NCBI GenBank assembly: GCA_022605405.1
Contig: JABYQQ010000009.1
Location: forward strand, 868,001 to 932,000
Direction of reading: 5' to 3'
DNA from: Earliella scabrosa
Lineage: Eukaryota; Basidiomycota; Agaricomycetes; Polyporales; Polyporaceae
Length of the DNA stretch: 64,000 bases
The position numbers and the translations under genes were made by a program. The notes below the pieces were generated by a model. That model saw only the letters and a program-made list of their open reading frames with translations, was not told the DNA's origin and made no database searches. This document shows positions 1 to 11,026 of this stretch, in pieces; position 1 is the stretch's first letter; every line of letters starts with the position of its first letter.

Positions 1-173
1 CAAAGGAGGAGGACGTTCGCCTTTGACGAAGCTTAGAAGTTAGATATACGTATTCATCACGCTCGACAGAGACTCAAAGCTATACTTCGACAGCAGCGGG
101 GCAGGGTCCCTACAAAACGGACCACCGGATTAGATCATGACTGAACTAGCACAGTAATCAGGCATGGATAGAC

Positions 174-2017
174 TCACCATCGCGCGTGATACGACGCGAT
201 CCTCGCGGCTTCCACCGGGTTTCGCGGGAGCACGTCCACATACTGCAGAACATCATGCGCAGCTGGTCCTCGCACCTTCCGCCCAGCCTTTTCGATTGCG
301 GCCCTTTCCTGTGCCCGTATCTTGGCAAAGTGTGGGAGGGTATTACACACGTTGAACCACATCCGAGCATACATGTCCGCATTTGGGTCCGCTACCGCGT
401 CTTCCTCCCGCGACAAGGGCCACGAGCTGTAGACCCTTGTGCATTGGGGGAAGCAATCAGCGAGGAACCCCGCGACGAACGCCGGGTTAGTGATTCGTCC
501 GTAATGAACGCCTATGGTCAGGAGCGAGCGCTGCTCTTTCCCGAAGGCGGGGCGGACCTCGGGAATCGGTAGAGGAAGGGCAAGGAAGGAGGCATCGACC
601 TGAATGGAGAGGGATTGCAGCGCCGGACAATTGTATACCAGGGGGAGGAGTCCGGGAAGGGTGACATTGTACGCACAGATACCCTTGGAATAGCCGGAGA
701 ATGATAACGTTTGAATGTTGGGCCACGCCTCGGACATGTCGTGGAGGAGCTCGTCGTAGATTGCAATCTCGCAACCATAGATGCTGAGAGATTGCAGATC
801 AAGTCTGAGTAGAGGTTCGAGGTCGTGTGCATATAGGATGGGAGGCAGAGACTCATCGACGAGTTGGGGATGAAGTTCGATACTGCGCATCTGTGCAGCG
901 AATGGCTGATGTGGGAGGGTAGCGATACATGCTGCGAGTTCTGTCACAGCGATGTCGTTGATGAAGAGGGATATAGACGTCATTTCGCTTGACCGGATGA
1001 TATCCTGGATGTCGTAATATAGAGAGATGTCGTCTATGGATATAATGAGGCGGTTTAGCGTTGGAAAGGCTTTGCGGCGAAGTTCTCGCAAGCGAGCGCG
1101 TGTCTTCTCTGACCAATCTTGAACGCGGATGCGCGCGAACATATGGCTCAGTTGTTGAAGGTTCGCCAGGTGAAGAAACACCGGAGGAGGAAACACGACG
1201 TTTTGGAGGGATATGTGCGTCAAATTGTTCATTTCGGTGACCAGGTCCACCAAAAGGGTCCGGATGGGAGGCATCTTGCCCAAGATCGAGAACCTGAAAT
1301 GCCGCATATCCTTCAGTACGTAGCCTAGGCAGGCGAGGTACTGAGTGCAAGCGTCCTCAATCGATCGTGGCAAGCAGATATTCTCGCCATCGTCTGTCAT
1401 GCAGGTAAACCACAGATCGACATGTCGCAGTCTTGGACTGAGAAGTAGCTGGAGCGAAAGGGGGCCTTCTTGCTCGTCATACGTATCGTTCGTCCAGCTG
1501 AACACAACCTTCCGTAGGTTTGGGAGGAGATAGACCATTGGTCGGAAGGCATGGAGCGCATTCCAGACGTCGGGCGCGACCCGGGCTCGCACTACCTGCT
1601 GATAGCGAAAGGCGAGGTGGCAGTCGAAGACCTTGACCCGGGATGCGTACAGCAGGAACCGTGAGTAGTCTGCAGGAAGCAGAGGCCGACGAAAGTCCTT
1701 CCAGAAGATGTCAACTGCAGGCGTTGTGTAGATGGAATAATGGAACGCACCAACACGTCGACCTCTCCCCATCTTTCGTTCGCCAATGTCCGACTCCAGT
1801 GCAGTAGATCCGAGGGAAGGGTGCACAGAAGAGGTATGAGCGACGGGAGGGTGCCCCACAGCGCGTTGAAAGCATGCTCGGAGAGCAGCTTGCACGTTAC
1901 CGACAAGGCGACAAGACCTGGCGCGCCTTTTTGTTGCCAACCCCACGACGCGTCGGCAACGAGATGAGAGCATATCTCGTCGAGGATGTTGGGCGGCAGA
2001 GAGACCAAGGAACGCAT
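174..2017 (-). CDS. F-box/LRR-like protein, array copy 1 (596 aa, 2 exons)
   Basis: Exon 1 is 2017-1751 (89 codons) and exon 2 is 1697-174; the 53-nt intron has a GTGCGT donor and AAG acceptor and is phase 0. The N-terminus carries the F-box (LPPNILDEICSHL, then a CKLLSEHAFNALW helix), expected to bind Skp1 in an SCF ubiquitin ligase. The rest is a solenoid of irregular leucine-rich segments, the likely substrate-binding part. It has both array-specific C-terminal blocks: AWPNIQTLSFSG near residue 412 and VAGFLADCFP near 497, followed by RAQER near 543 and a longer tail than most copies. The closest relative in the window is the gene at 23131-24960, whose exon 1 has the same length (267 nt). 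It is divergent from the MFS gene, sharing the 450-bp upstream region. Substrate unknown; family assignment is firm, LRR fold is inferred. Confidence 0.82.
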
Positions 2018-2467
2018 TCCGTTAGAGTGAATGGTGGAGAGGCGGGGGCGGAGTCGGTGGGCGACTATGAATCGAGTGGTACAGGCTAAACATACGGCAT
2101 CTCTTGAGCGGCAGGCTGTGAGTGATAGCGATGACGATGAGCAACGAGTGACTCTCTAGCAGAAAGAGCTCAGCCAAGCTCAGACTCACACTGGCAGAGC
2201 GTCCTTCGACGAGACGCGGTGAATGCCATGTGACCGTAAGCAGTACATAACAACTCGGCAAGTCGGCAGGCTGTCCTTGACCGCTACACTCACCTCTCCA
2301 AACTCGACTTTGTCAGTCTGCTTGCCTCTTCCTCTCTCCTCGTCGACGTTCGTTATCGGCCACATTGACGGGAAGCCTGGATTCCTCGTGCAGCACCCTG
2401 GGACCGCCGATCTGCCATACGGGGCATTCTTCAAGCGCGATATTTACTCAGCAGTCCATGGATTACG
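2018..2467. promoter_or_regulatory. Shared divergent promoter region, F-box copy 1 / MFS transporter
   Basis: These 450 bp separate the start codons of two divergently transcribed genes, so they must hold both 5' UTRs and promoters. I see no convincing TATA box. The stretch at about 2279-2344 is pyrimidine-rich on the plus strand, common upstream of fungal transcription starts. No conserved coding sequence was recognised. Confidence 0.5.
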
Positions 2468-5148
2468 ATGTCTGCCATCAACCCCCGAGCTTCCGGCCTT
2501 TGGTCTACTACTCGCAGCAGCATGAGCTACGTCTCGCTCGCGGACTCCTACGATGAAGATGGAGAAGATGTCGACATTGAGGGTCTGGGGTTCGAAGCTT
2601 CCGATGACTTGGATGGGAGGACACCGCTGGACCGAACGATTGACCGCATCGGCATGGGTGCGTGGACTCGCACGTCTTGTTCTCTGCTGTCACTGATCAA
2701 CTCATAACATGTCAGGGAGCTACCAATGGACGCTCTTATGTCTCTGTGGATTCGGTGAGTATGCTCCGTCTCATGCCTTGTCCCGGTTTGCTGACAACTG
2801 CCTCAGGCTGGCTGGCGGATAACGTACGTACATACGGCTGCTTCGAACCGCCTATTTGACCAAACATGCAGATGTGGATCCAAGCAGTAGCCATCATTCT
2901 TCCCAGAGTGCAGCAGCACTTCTCTGGTGAGTACGAACTCGGTGCCCCGCACACGTCCTACGGCGCGATCGTCTCCCCTGCGTCGGTCGCTTCGGTGCCA
3001 TGATATCGTGGTATACTCACGAATCATTGTTATCCGATCGACGCAGTGCGCGACAGCTACATCGGCACGCTGTCGTCCTCTATGTTTGCGGGCATGATGT
3101 TCGGCGCAATTGGATGGGGAACATGTACGTGCACTACTACTATGGTGAATCACACGCTGCTCACTGAACAAACTACCGTCAGGCTCCGATCTCATGGGCC
3201 GTACCACCGCATTCAACGCGACCCTCTTCCTAACGTCCTTGTTTGGAGTCTTCGCGTCTCTTGCCGGTACATTCGCGTGGCTGTGTTTGGCCCTTTTCTT
3301 CCTTGGGAGTGCTGTCGGGGTATGTTCTACAATTCATCGTCATATTGCATTCACGCTCAGACATTGTAGGGCTCTATGCCAACGGACGGCACCCTTCTTC
3401 TAGAGCACATGCCGAACGGGAAACAGTATCTCGTCACAGCGCTGTCTGTGTTCTTCTCGTTCGGCGCGGTCCTCGCCGCAGTGATCGGGCTGCTCCTCAT
3501 TCCAAGCAATTCATGCCCACCTCCGCCTGCAACATGTGACGTTGCGTCGCAGAACATGGGCTGGAAGTATCTTCTGATAGCCTTGGGATTGATTGTAGGT
3601 TTCATCGCATCATTAACTTCAGCACAAGTCGGTTTACTCGTGCATTGACAGACTCTCACGATGTTTATTGCACGTATCGTGTTCTTCAAGTTGCACGAGT
3701 CCCCTAGGTACTTGGTGCACGCAGGACGCCCGCAAGAAGCAATCGAGTCGCTGCAGATGATCTCCAAGTTCAACGGCTCGGAGCTCTCTCTCGACCTTGA
3801 AGATATCGACGACACCGTGCCCCCACCCGCGGCTCCACAAGGCAATGCCAGTGCGAACACGGGTCAGGACGAGACCCAGAAAGTCTCAGCCACGGCCGAA
3901 CAAGGGTCCGACGCTCTCCGTGACTCTCCTCCGACCTCTCACTATAGTTCGATGAGCGAGCCCGATGTCACGCTTGCATCACACTCCTTCGGTGCTCCCC
4001 TCCCATCCTCGAGTCGCCCATATCCACCACGCAGTGTCAGCGAAGATGAGCATGCAGCAGAGAGCATGCTTCCAACTCCTAGACCAAGAATGGCCTCGAG
4101 CGGAGGGCGGAGCAGTCGCCGGATGAGCCGTCGTTTGTCGACGGCATCGTCGTATGTAGAGAGCAAGAGTGGACCGGTCTGCAAAGTCCTGCCGAAGTGG
4201 ATGCGTCGGTCTGCCCTTGCGTGGATCGACAGGATTGCGATGGTGCTCGCGCCTGAGTGGTTACGGACGACGGTGCTCGTCTGGGCAGCGTGGTGTGCCA
4301 TGTCGTTGGGTACGTGACAGGGTAGGGAGAATATAGATCGAACCATGTGCTGACGTCACCTTTCAGCATACACGATGTTCAATGTCTATCTGCCGAAGTT
4401 GTTGGAAACGCGTTCGCCAACACGCGATCCTGACGGTGCGCCGAAGTCGCTCGAGGACAGTCTCTGGGATGTTGTGATATACTCCCTTGGCGGGTGTCCA
4501 GGAGCAATCGTGAGTTCACCCACATCGATACTGAACACGGGGACTCTAACGGGCTCTATGCATTTTTAGCTCGGTGCTTGGCTGATCGAGTCACCGCTGG
4601 GGCGACGATGGTCTCTTGCGGGAAGCACATTCGTCACCGCGTTCTTCTGCTGGGTTTTCGTCATCGTGGAGCATCCGTGGGCTGTCCGCGCGAGCACGGT
4701 TGGGATCAGTCTGAGTGCCACGGTCCGTATCGTATGCCATATTACCCCTTCGAAGTGCACTGAAGCCCACTGTTCGTACAGGCGATGTGGGCGGTCTTGT
4801 ACGGCTGGACTCCAGAGATCTTCGGAACGAAAGGTACGTAGCGACCTTACGCGCTAAGTCACTCTTCTGACGTCCTTTCACAGTTCGAGGGACTGCATGT
4901 GGCATCGCGTCTGCGCTGTCTCGGATGTAAGTCGTCTCCGTCATACTCACTTGTCCACAGTCATACTGAACATGTGTCGGGACAGCGGCGGCATGATCGC
5001 CCCCATCCTCGGCGGCTCTTTGCTCATGATTGACCACTCGTTCCCCGTGTACGCGAGCATCGCGATCTTCATCGTGGCGGGCGTGTGCGTGTTACTGTTG
5101 GAGGAGCGGGAGGGAGAGCGCGGGGGCGCACGGACTCTTGGACACTAA
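2468..5148 (+). CDS. MFS transporter, 12-TM, SV2/sugar-transporter-like (650 aa, 13 exons)
   Basis: Exons: 2468-2657, 2716-2754, 2807-2823, 2872-2926, 3047-3124, 3183-3319, 3370-3594, 3652-4309, 4367-4509, 4570-4722, 4782-4833, 4884-4926, 4986-5148. All joins keep frame and use GT-AG. After an acidic N-terminal tail, the first membrane half starts with GSYQWTLLCLCGFGWLADN and contains WGTCSDLMGR, the MFS loop 2-3 type motif. HESPRYL at about residue 262 resembles the PESPR motif of sugar/SV2-type porters. Exon 8 encodes a long Ser/Pro/Arg-rich cytoplasmic loop (about residues 275-430) between the two six-helix halves. The second half has AYTMFNVYLPKLLE and ends in GGMIAPILGG. It moves a small solute across a membrane, but substrate and membrane cannot be told from sequence. 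Exon 3 is only 17 nt. The start is the first ATG in frame with the acidic tail. Family call is secure. Confidence 0.9.
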
Positions 5149-5371
5149 CTGCTCTGTACTGACTAGATTGCTTCGCGTAGTATACCATCACTGTATACCA
5201 TGAACTCCGACTTCGTGCATGGAGTCTGAGTCTTGAGACCGTCCTATGTGCCAAGACCGCGTGCACGTGACGAACACGACCATAGACCGCGCGCGGTCGA
5301 CGATGGACGCAACCAGCCCGACATCGACGCGTTTCTTCCATCGTCTATCCCGTCCTTTGGCCTAAGAAAGG

Positions 5372-7224
5372 ATGTGTGGCCCGCACACTACCCACCCTCT
5401 ATCCTTGGATTGTCTTCCTCCCGAGATTCTACGAGGAATATGCGACAGACTGTTGCAATGCTCTACCTCCACACACCGTGCCGGTCTCCAAGGCGTGCTC
5501 TCCCTTGCAAGGACGTCTCGGACTATTCATACTCATGCCACTGACTCCTTATGGCACACGCTGCCAGGGTATGGGTTTTTGGTGTATACATTGCCACAGG
5601 ATGCGTGGGTTGTCACAGTCAAGCCGGGGGCATGGAAGGGACTCGAGAAACATCTGGTGCGCATATCCACTCTCATCATGGTCGACGCGACGTCGCAAGC
5701 TCAAATTGTGCATTGCGGCAGTGTGTCGTCCGTCCGCTCGTTGAGGCGGACTTTGTGCGCTTCAATCACTACGCGCATCGGGTGAAGAGAATTCTGGTGC
5801 CATCAGACTGCCCCCACTTCTCGAGCCGCGTCAGGAAACACATTTTCGATGCGTCGGTACTCGATGCCCTCGCAATATATACTGCAAGACGTCCGGATAG
5901 CTGTTCCCTTTTACCCAACCTCAGCGTCCTGCACATCTCTCTTAGCAGACGAGATTACCTATCGACGTTGTGTCGTTCTCTGCCTATATTCTTTGGGCCC
6001 CAGTTGCGCAACATTTACTGCCTCACCCAACAAGGAGAGAGCGCGAAGGATGCCATACAAGACTACGAGGTCATGATGCAAAAGTTGGTCGCAGCCGCCC
6101 CCAAACTCCTCTACTTCAGCTTCCACTCCTACCCTTGGTATATCCGGACGGCCAGCGCCATCTCAACGTCTATCTGCCAGCTTCACCACCTGATCAGCGT
6201 CCGTACCGACCCTGTGTCGATAAGCTGGGAAGCCCTTCTCCATCTCGCAAAACTTCCGTCTCTGAAGATAATCGACGTGAAGCTCCCGGACAGTGCCGAC
6301 GATGACACGCTCGCCCCGTTCCGCGACCCGTCAGCAAAGTGTTTTTCGAACCTGCGCTATCTCCGTCTGGTCCATCAAACCGGAATGCACATTCTAACCA
6401 CCGTCATCCGGGCGGTCAGGTCGCCGTACCTCCACACCATTCAAATTGAAGTCAACAACTTCGATGTAGCCCTCCTGGATCTCAAGGACGCCTTCCACGC
6501 GATCGGCAGCCGTCCGGGCAAACGCCGCATCAAGTCCGTCACTCTGAAAGCCATGGAGGTCAAAGGCACAGACGCGGACCCTGTGATCGGTGAAGAGATA
6601 CTCGAGCCGCTATACGCGCTCCCCAACCTGACCGACCTTAACCTCGACATGAGCGGCCCGTTTGCAGTGACAGACGATATGCTCCAGACGATGGCCCTGT
6701 CCTGGCCCAAGATCATGTCTCTCGAACTAGGCAACGGGATGTGGAACTCCCACCCGGGCGAGAAGTGCCTCGCGTCGTTCGTCGGCCTCATCATCCTCGC
6801 GCTCAAGTGTCCGGAGCTGCACACCCTCCGCGTCCCCTTCGACCCCAGCCCCAGCCTCCTCCCGGACTCCCTCCACCGCATGCGGCCTGGACTCGGCGCG
6901 GTGCATCACAACATGCGGACGCTCAAGGTCGGGCGGTCGGAGATCTACGACACCATGGGCGTCGCGTCGATCCTCTCGGACGTCTTCCCGCAGCTGGTCG
7001 ACATCGAATGCGACTGGCCATGGGAGGAAGAGGCGTGGGAGAACGAGGAGTCCCTGACGGAGGCGGCGCGCGCAGAGATCCTCGCGCTGTCCCGGTACCG
7101 GACGCGCTGGAACGAGGTTTCGTCGGAGCTCTTCCCGCATTTCGCCCGCGTGCGGGAGCAGGAGCGGAACTGGGCAGAGGAGCATGGGCTGTCCATCGTG
7201 CCGGTGTACAACATCGATATGTAG
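5372..7224 (+). CDS. F-box/LRR-like protein, array copy 2 (595 aa, 2 exons)
   Basis: Exon 1 is 5372-5656 (95 codons) and exon 2 is 5722-7224, joined in phase 0 over a 65-nt intron with a GTGCGC donor. The F-box is recognisable as LPPEILRGICDRLL followed by a DSLWHTLPG helix. Exon 2 opens with RPLVEADFVRF, the form of the RPLxxxDF start seen in most copies. The central part is a series of Leu-rich segments. C-terminal blocks: LSWPKIMSLELG, VASILSDVFPQL near residue 510, and VREQERNW near 572. It lies 223 bp downstream of the MFS gene on the same strand. Predicted SCF substrate adaptor with unknown target. Several long antisense ORFs run across its 3' half but are codon-bias shadows. Confidence 0.82.
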
Positions 7225-7567
7225 ATGGTATACGAAGCCGGTCAACTCTGGGACCTCGGCGTAGTATAATGCTGCAGGTGCCACGAATTACGTTTCGTGA
7301 TCTACTTACTCCAAGTTCAGTCTGACCGGCAAGGGATCTGACGCAAGCTGCAGGCATGGCCTTGAGTGAGCAGCGAGCCACCAATGTCTGCGCAGTTAAC
7401 TGATACTTATCCCCCCTTTGCCCGAGGTGCAGAGAGCGTGCCGATGCGCCGGTGAAAATGTAAACTGGTGGTACAGCATGGTCGTGTAAGCGGACACGGT
7501 GTACATGTCAGCGGAAGAACCGCTTCGCGAGACAAAACAAACATAACCACCCAGCAAGGATCGATCA
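7225..7567. other. Intergenic, no gene seen
   Basis: This holds the 3' flank of F-box copy 2 and then the broken 3' end of the fungalysin remnant. I see no intact coding sequence, RNA gene or repeat in it. Confidence 0.4.
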
Positions 7568-8010
7568 TCAGTCGTCAGGGATAGTGCTGTTGTCGACGCG
7601 ACCGCCTACAGCTCGCGAACGTCCTCCAAAGCGTGCACCTATGCGCACCGCCGTACCGGTTCACGTCCGCCTGGATCCACGGCGCCGCGAGGAACGTGAC
7701 GTTGCACGGCTAGAGCGGGAGAGCGTCGACTAGGAGCTACAGCCAGACGGAGTTGCCCGCGGTCCCTCTCGAATCCGTGCGCGCGTCACGAGAGAACCCG
7801 TTCTCCTTGACGAGCGTGGAGTACACGTTGTCGAGCGCGGCCCTCCTCATCTCGCCGATGGCGCGCGTGCTGGTGAGGCCCTGATGAGTAGCGGGGCGGG
7901 TTCGTCGCCGGGCCCGTCGAGCATGGGTGCGAGCGGAGGCCGGCCGGGTCGTCGATCGCCCAGGGGGCCAATGAGAAGTCTGGGTCGGACGAACCGCGCT
8001 TGCACAGCCA
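7568..8010 (-). pseudogene. Remnant of an M36 fungalysin-type metallopeptidase (C-terminal part only)
   Basis: Read on the minus strand, broken frames keep the order of the fungalysin (peptidase M36) C-terminus. First comes DPAGLRSHPCSTGPATNPPR in one frame. After a frame change near 7880 comes AIGEMRRAALDNVYSTL then NGFSRDARTDSRGTAGNSVW. Then come LLVDALPL, PCNVTF and IQADVNRYGGAHRC, and a last shifted piece ending NSTIPDD and stop. Two in-frame TAG codons (around 7745 and 7718) replace residues just before LLVDAL and PCNVTF. The catalytic HExxH region that should lie upstream is absent. Intact members are secreted zinc endopeptidases; this copy cannot make one. Recognition rests on known family motifs such as the DALALQPCNPTF and NRYxGANKC types. 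No functional family member is present in the window. Confidence 0.75.
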
Positions 8011-8109
8011 GCTGTGTGGTAGGACGGGCTGGCAAGGACGCGCTCGCATTCGCCGTCGATACACTACAGCGGGAAGGGCGCGATGTACAAGCTGTCGTGA
8101 AATGCATAC

Positions 8110-8396
8110 CACAGGGGGCATCTTTCTATATTTCCTGAGACAACATCAAGATAACATTCCCGTAAACTGAAAAAATGTTGACACAGTATCGCGGAGGAAA
8201 ACATGGAGGAAACATGCTGAGAACATCGGGGATGATGGATGTTTCCTGCATGTTACCTCAATGTTATCTCCTTTTCCCAATGTTCTCTCAATGTTCTTTC
8301 AATGTTGTAACATGAACAATGACGAGAACATTGTTTTCTGTTATCACAGTGTCTCCAAAATATTATCCGAGGAAACATTGGATTATGCCCCCTGTG
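8110..8396. mobile_element. MITE-like element with 12-bp terminal inverted repeats
   Basis: The left end reads CACAGGGGGCAT (8110-8121) and the right end is its exact reverse complement, ATGCCCCCTGTG (8385-8396). The triplet TAC flanks both ends (8107-8109 and 8397-8399), a candidate 3-bp target duplication. The 287-bp interior is more AT-rich than its surroundings and full of AACATT/AATGTT and AACATG/CATGTT words, so much of it can fold back. It has no transposase ORF. It is probably a non-autonomous DNA transposon; superfamily uncertain. It sits about 100 bp upstream of the truncated end of the fungalysin remnant. Confidence 0.72.
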
Positions 8397-8543
8397 TACA
8401 TCAGGTATTGATTCCGGAGTGCTACTGAACTCTTCACGATCATCGTCTAACTGTGAATGTACGATCAGACACCGTCTCCTGGCACGATTCGCGCAGAACG
8501 GACGCACTCACCCAAGAAACGGCGCACACAGCTCTGCCAGAGC

Positions 8544-10309
8544 TCACCCCGAGACATGGCCTTCCCTCTGCGCCCTCCCCCTCACCCAGTTCCGCTCCTG
8601 CTCGCGCACGAATGCGAACCCGGGGAGCAGGTCGTACGAGACCTCCTCCCACATCATCCGCGGCGCCTCGTGCTCCTCCCAGAACCCCTCCGGCCCGTCG
8701 TCAAAGTCCTCCGCAACGAGCCACGCAGACTGCACCCTCCGCAAGCGCGGAAACGTGTCGGAGAGGAAGCCCGCAACAGCGACGGGGTCGTGGATGGGAG
8801 ACCAGCCGACACGGAGCTGGTGCAGCGGGTGCGGGGCGGGTCGCGGGGCGGGATGGGGCGGCTGGGGAGGCGGGAGGACGGAGGTGTCGACGCCGATGCG
8901 GAGGACCTCGAGGTGGGGACAGGCCTGAGCGAGCTCGGCAAGGCTGGCGAGGGACGCCTGGGGCTCGTGGTCGTTGCGCTCCCAGTGGTCGAAGCCGAGC
9001 TCGAGGCGGCGCAGCCCGGGCCACGCACGCGCCATGGCATGAAGCGTGCCGTCGTCGATGTCGTAGTGGCAGTTGACGCTGATGACGACATCGCTCAATG
9101 CGGGCAGCGAGAGCAGCGGCTCAAACATGTCGCTCGTCAGCGCCACGTCCAGATGGCCTCCGCACGGGCCGCTGCATATCCGGATGGACACCAGCCGCTC
9201 CTTGTGCGTTCTTGACGAGAGCGCGTTGATTGCGCCCATGACTCCGTCGATGGTCCACGGCTCGTTTCGAATCTCCAATCCGACTGAACTGAGATAGGGC
9301 GAGCCGACGCGCTCCAGGAGCGCCAGGCAGTGTGAGAGCGACCTTTCGTTGGTGAGATGGAGTTCGCGCAACGCGGGAAAGAGGTCGGAACGGTCTGACG
9401 ATTGGACAGCGGTGATGTCGTCATCTTGAAGCGGGAGCTTGAGTACCCGCAGCTCGGGCAGCTGAGCAAGGTGGAACAACGCGGGGGGGAACACAGTCAA
9501 CGTGTCCGTCACGAAGGCGGTGAGTTGGTGGAAGGATAGTATGTGCTCCGTCAGCACTTCGGGCGCATGCAAGCTCTCCGACGACTGGTACTCGATGTGG
9601 AGGGACCGGAGCTGAGGGGTCCTTCTATCAAGTTCCGCAATTGCTCGTGCAAGACCGGTCTCCTTCATCTGCAATGATGAGTTGCCGAAGTGCAAGGAGA
9701 CGTGTTGTACATTCGGAGTGAGAAAGACACATAGATACTGATGAGGTACCACCGCATCAAAACCGGTCCGTTCAACAGACACCTCGTACGCGAGGAGGTT
9801 CGGTAGGAGATGCCCGTTCGCGCGCGACAAATAGGCCTTCAAAGCCTCAAATACGCTGGATGCGATCGAGGTCCTGTTGAGATATGAGGAGTCGGGGACG
9901 CATTTGTACGGCTGTAGGATACCTTTGACGCGTGGTGCGTAGTGACGAAGGCGAGCGAGGTCACTGTCCTCCAAAGGTCGGGAAGCCCTGTAGCTCTGTG
10001 ACAGATCTTGAGCAACCGACCGCGCAGTCAGGAATGTGACGAGTGAGAACGCACCATCTGGAACTTCGTACCTATCTCTGCCATAGTGAATAGATCGCAA
10101 GGCATTGTCGTAAGAAGCGGCATGATGCCAGGGATGGTACGCCATAAGACATCCGCAGCGAGCTCATGAAGGGAGCGACAAGTCCTTGTCAACGACAAGA
10201 GGGCGTCCACCCCATTCTCGTCGCTATATCTCAATTGCACCGGTCCAGTGAACAGAAGCTCGCAGACCTCTCGAAGAGTCTCGGTGGGCAGATTCTGGAG
10301 GCGAGGCAT
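8544..10309 (-). CDS. F-box/LRR-like protein, array copy 3 (568 aa, 2 exons)
   Basis: Exon 1 is 10309-10055 (85 codons) and exon 2 is 9995-8544; the 59-nt intron has a GTGCGT donor, ends in CACAG and is phase 0. The F-box is LPTETLREVCELLF with a DVLWRTIPG helix. Exon 2 begins SYRASRPLEDSDLARLRHYA. C-terminal blocks are strong: IDDGTLHAMARAWPGL, VAVAGFLSDTFPRLR near residue 492 and VREQERNW near 548. It is the sister of copy 4 immediately upstream on the same strand, sharing the CHYDIDDGTL/CDYDIDDGTL segment and a WLxAEDFxD segment. This pattern suggests a tandem duplication. Predicted SCF adaptor; target unknown. Confidence 0.83.
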
Positions 10310-11026
10310 CGTACGCTGATCTAAACCTCAGTGCTTACGTTAGCCACTCCGTCGATAGTTCAAGGACAGAAATTGTTTACTTACCCAGAGGTCAAATCGT
10401 GACTGTCGCAGAACGTGTGGAGGCGTGAGCAGGAGAGTGGAGAGACACTGATACAATTCTCACCGTTGTCTCGTCCGAGCCAGGCACATAATGGCTTTGT
10501 ATCCTTCGGAGTGGGCCCGGGGGTTACCCTGACGCAGGGATTTGCCCTCATTGACGCGTCAGACTTTCGTTCATAGCACCGACCGTGGCAGCCATCACTC
10601 TGCATGGGACCTTCGTACACCAGAATAGACTTGTCGGAGTTGGACCAAGGACGAGGCTCAAACGGAATGACGAGGTTCTGACGAGTCGTCGGTGTCGTGG
10701 AAAAGGATCAAGTCACGGTGCGCCGGCCTTTGCCGAAGCTTTCTTCACCTTCACATGGGCGCCTACATACTACCGGTGTGTACTATCGCCGCCGCTTGAA
10801 CTTATGTAAGGTGACACAACTTGCTAAGCTCTTCAGCGTGACTACAAGACTTGGACGAAATACAGACAACTGCGCACATACATGTATAGGTACGATATGG
10901 AGGTCAGTATGCCATACTCAATGAGACGTGATTCTCACTACCTTCTTAAAGGAGTCGAGGCTCACTGGGCTGGGCACACATCCCGCCCGCGGCAGACAGT
11001 AAAACTAGCATGAAGTGATCTGCGCA
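10310..11026. other. Intergenic between array copies 3 and 4
   Basis: These 717 bp must contain the promoter of copy 3 and the 3' end of copy 4. No additional ORF with family resemblance, no RNA gene and no clear repeat were seen. Confidence 0.4.

Noticed and set aside
6727..7384. Long antisense ORFs (185, 194 and 153 aa) across the 3' half of array copy 2
   Set aside because: They overlap the well-supported F-box gene, have Arg/Pro/His-rich composition and mirror its third-position G/C bias.
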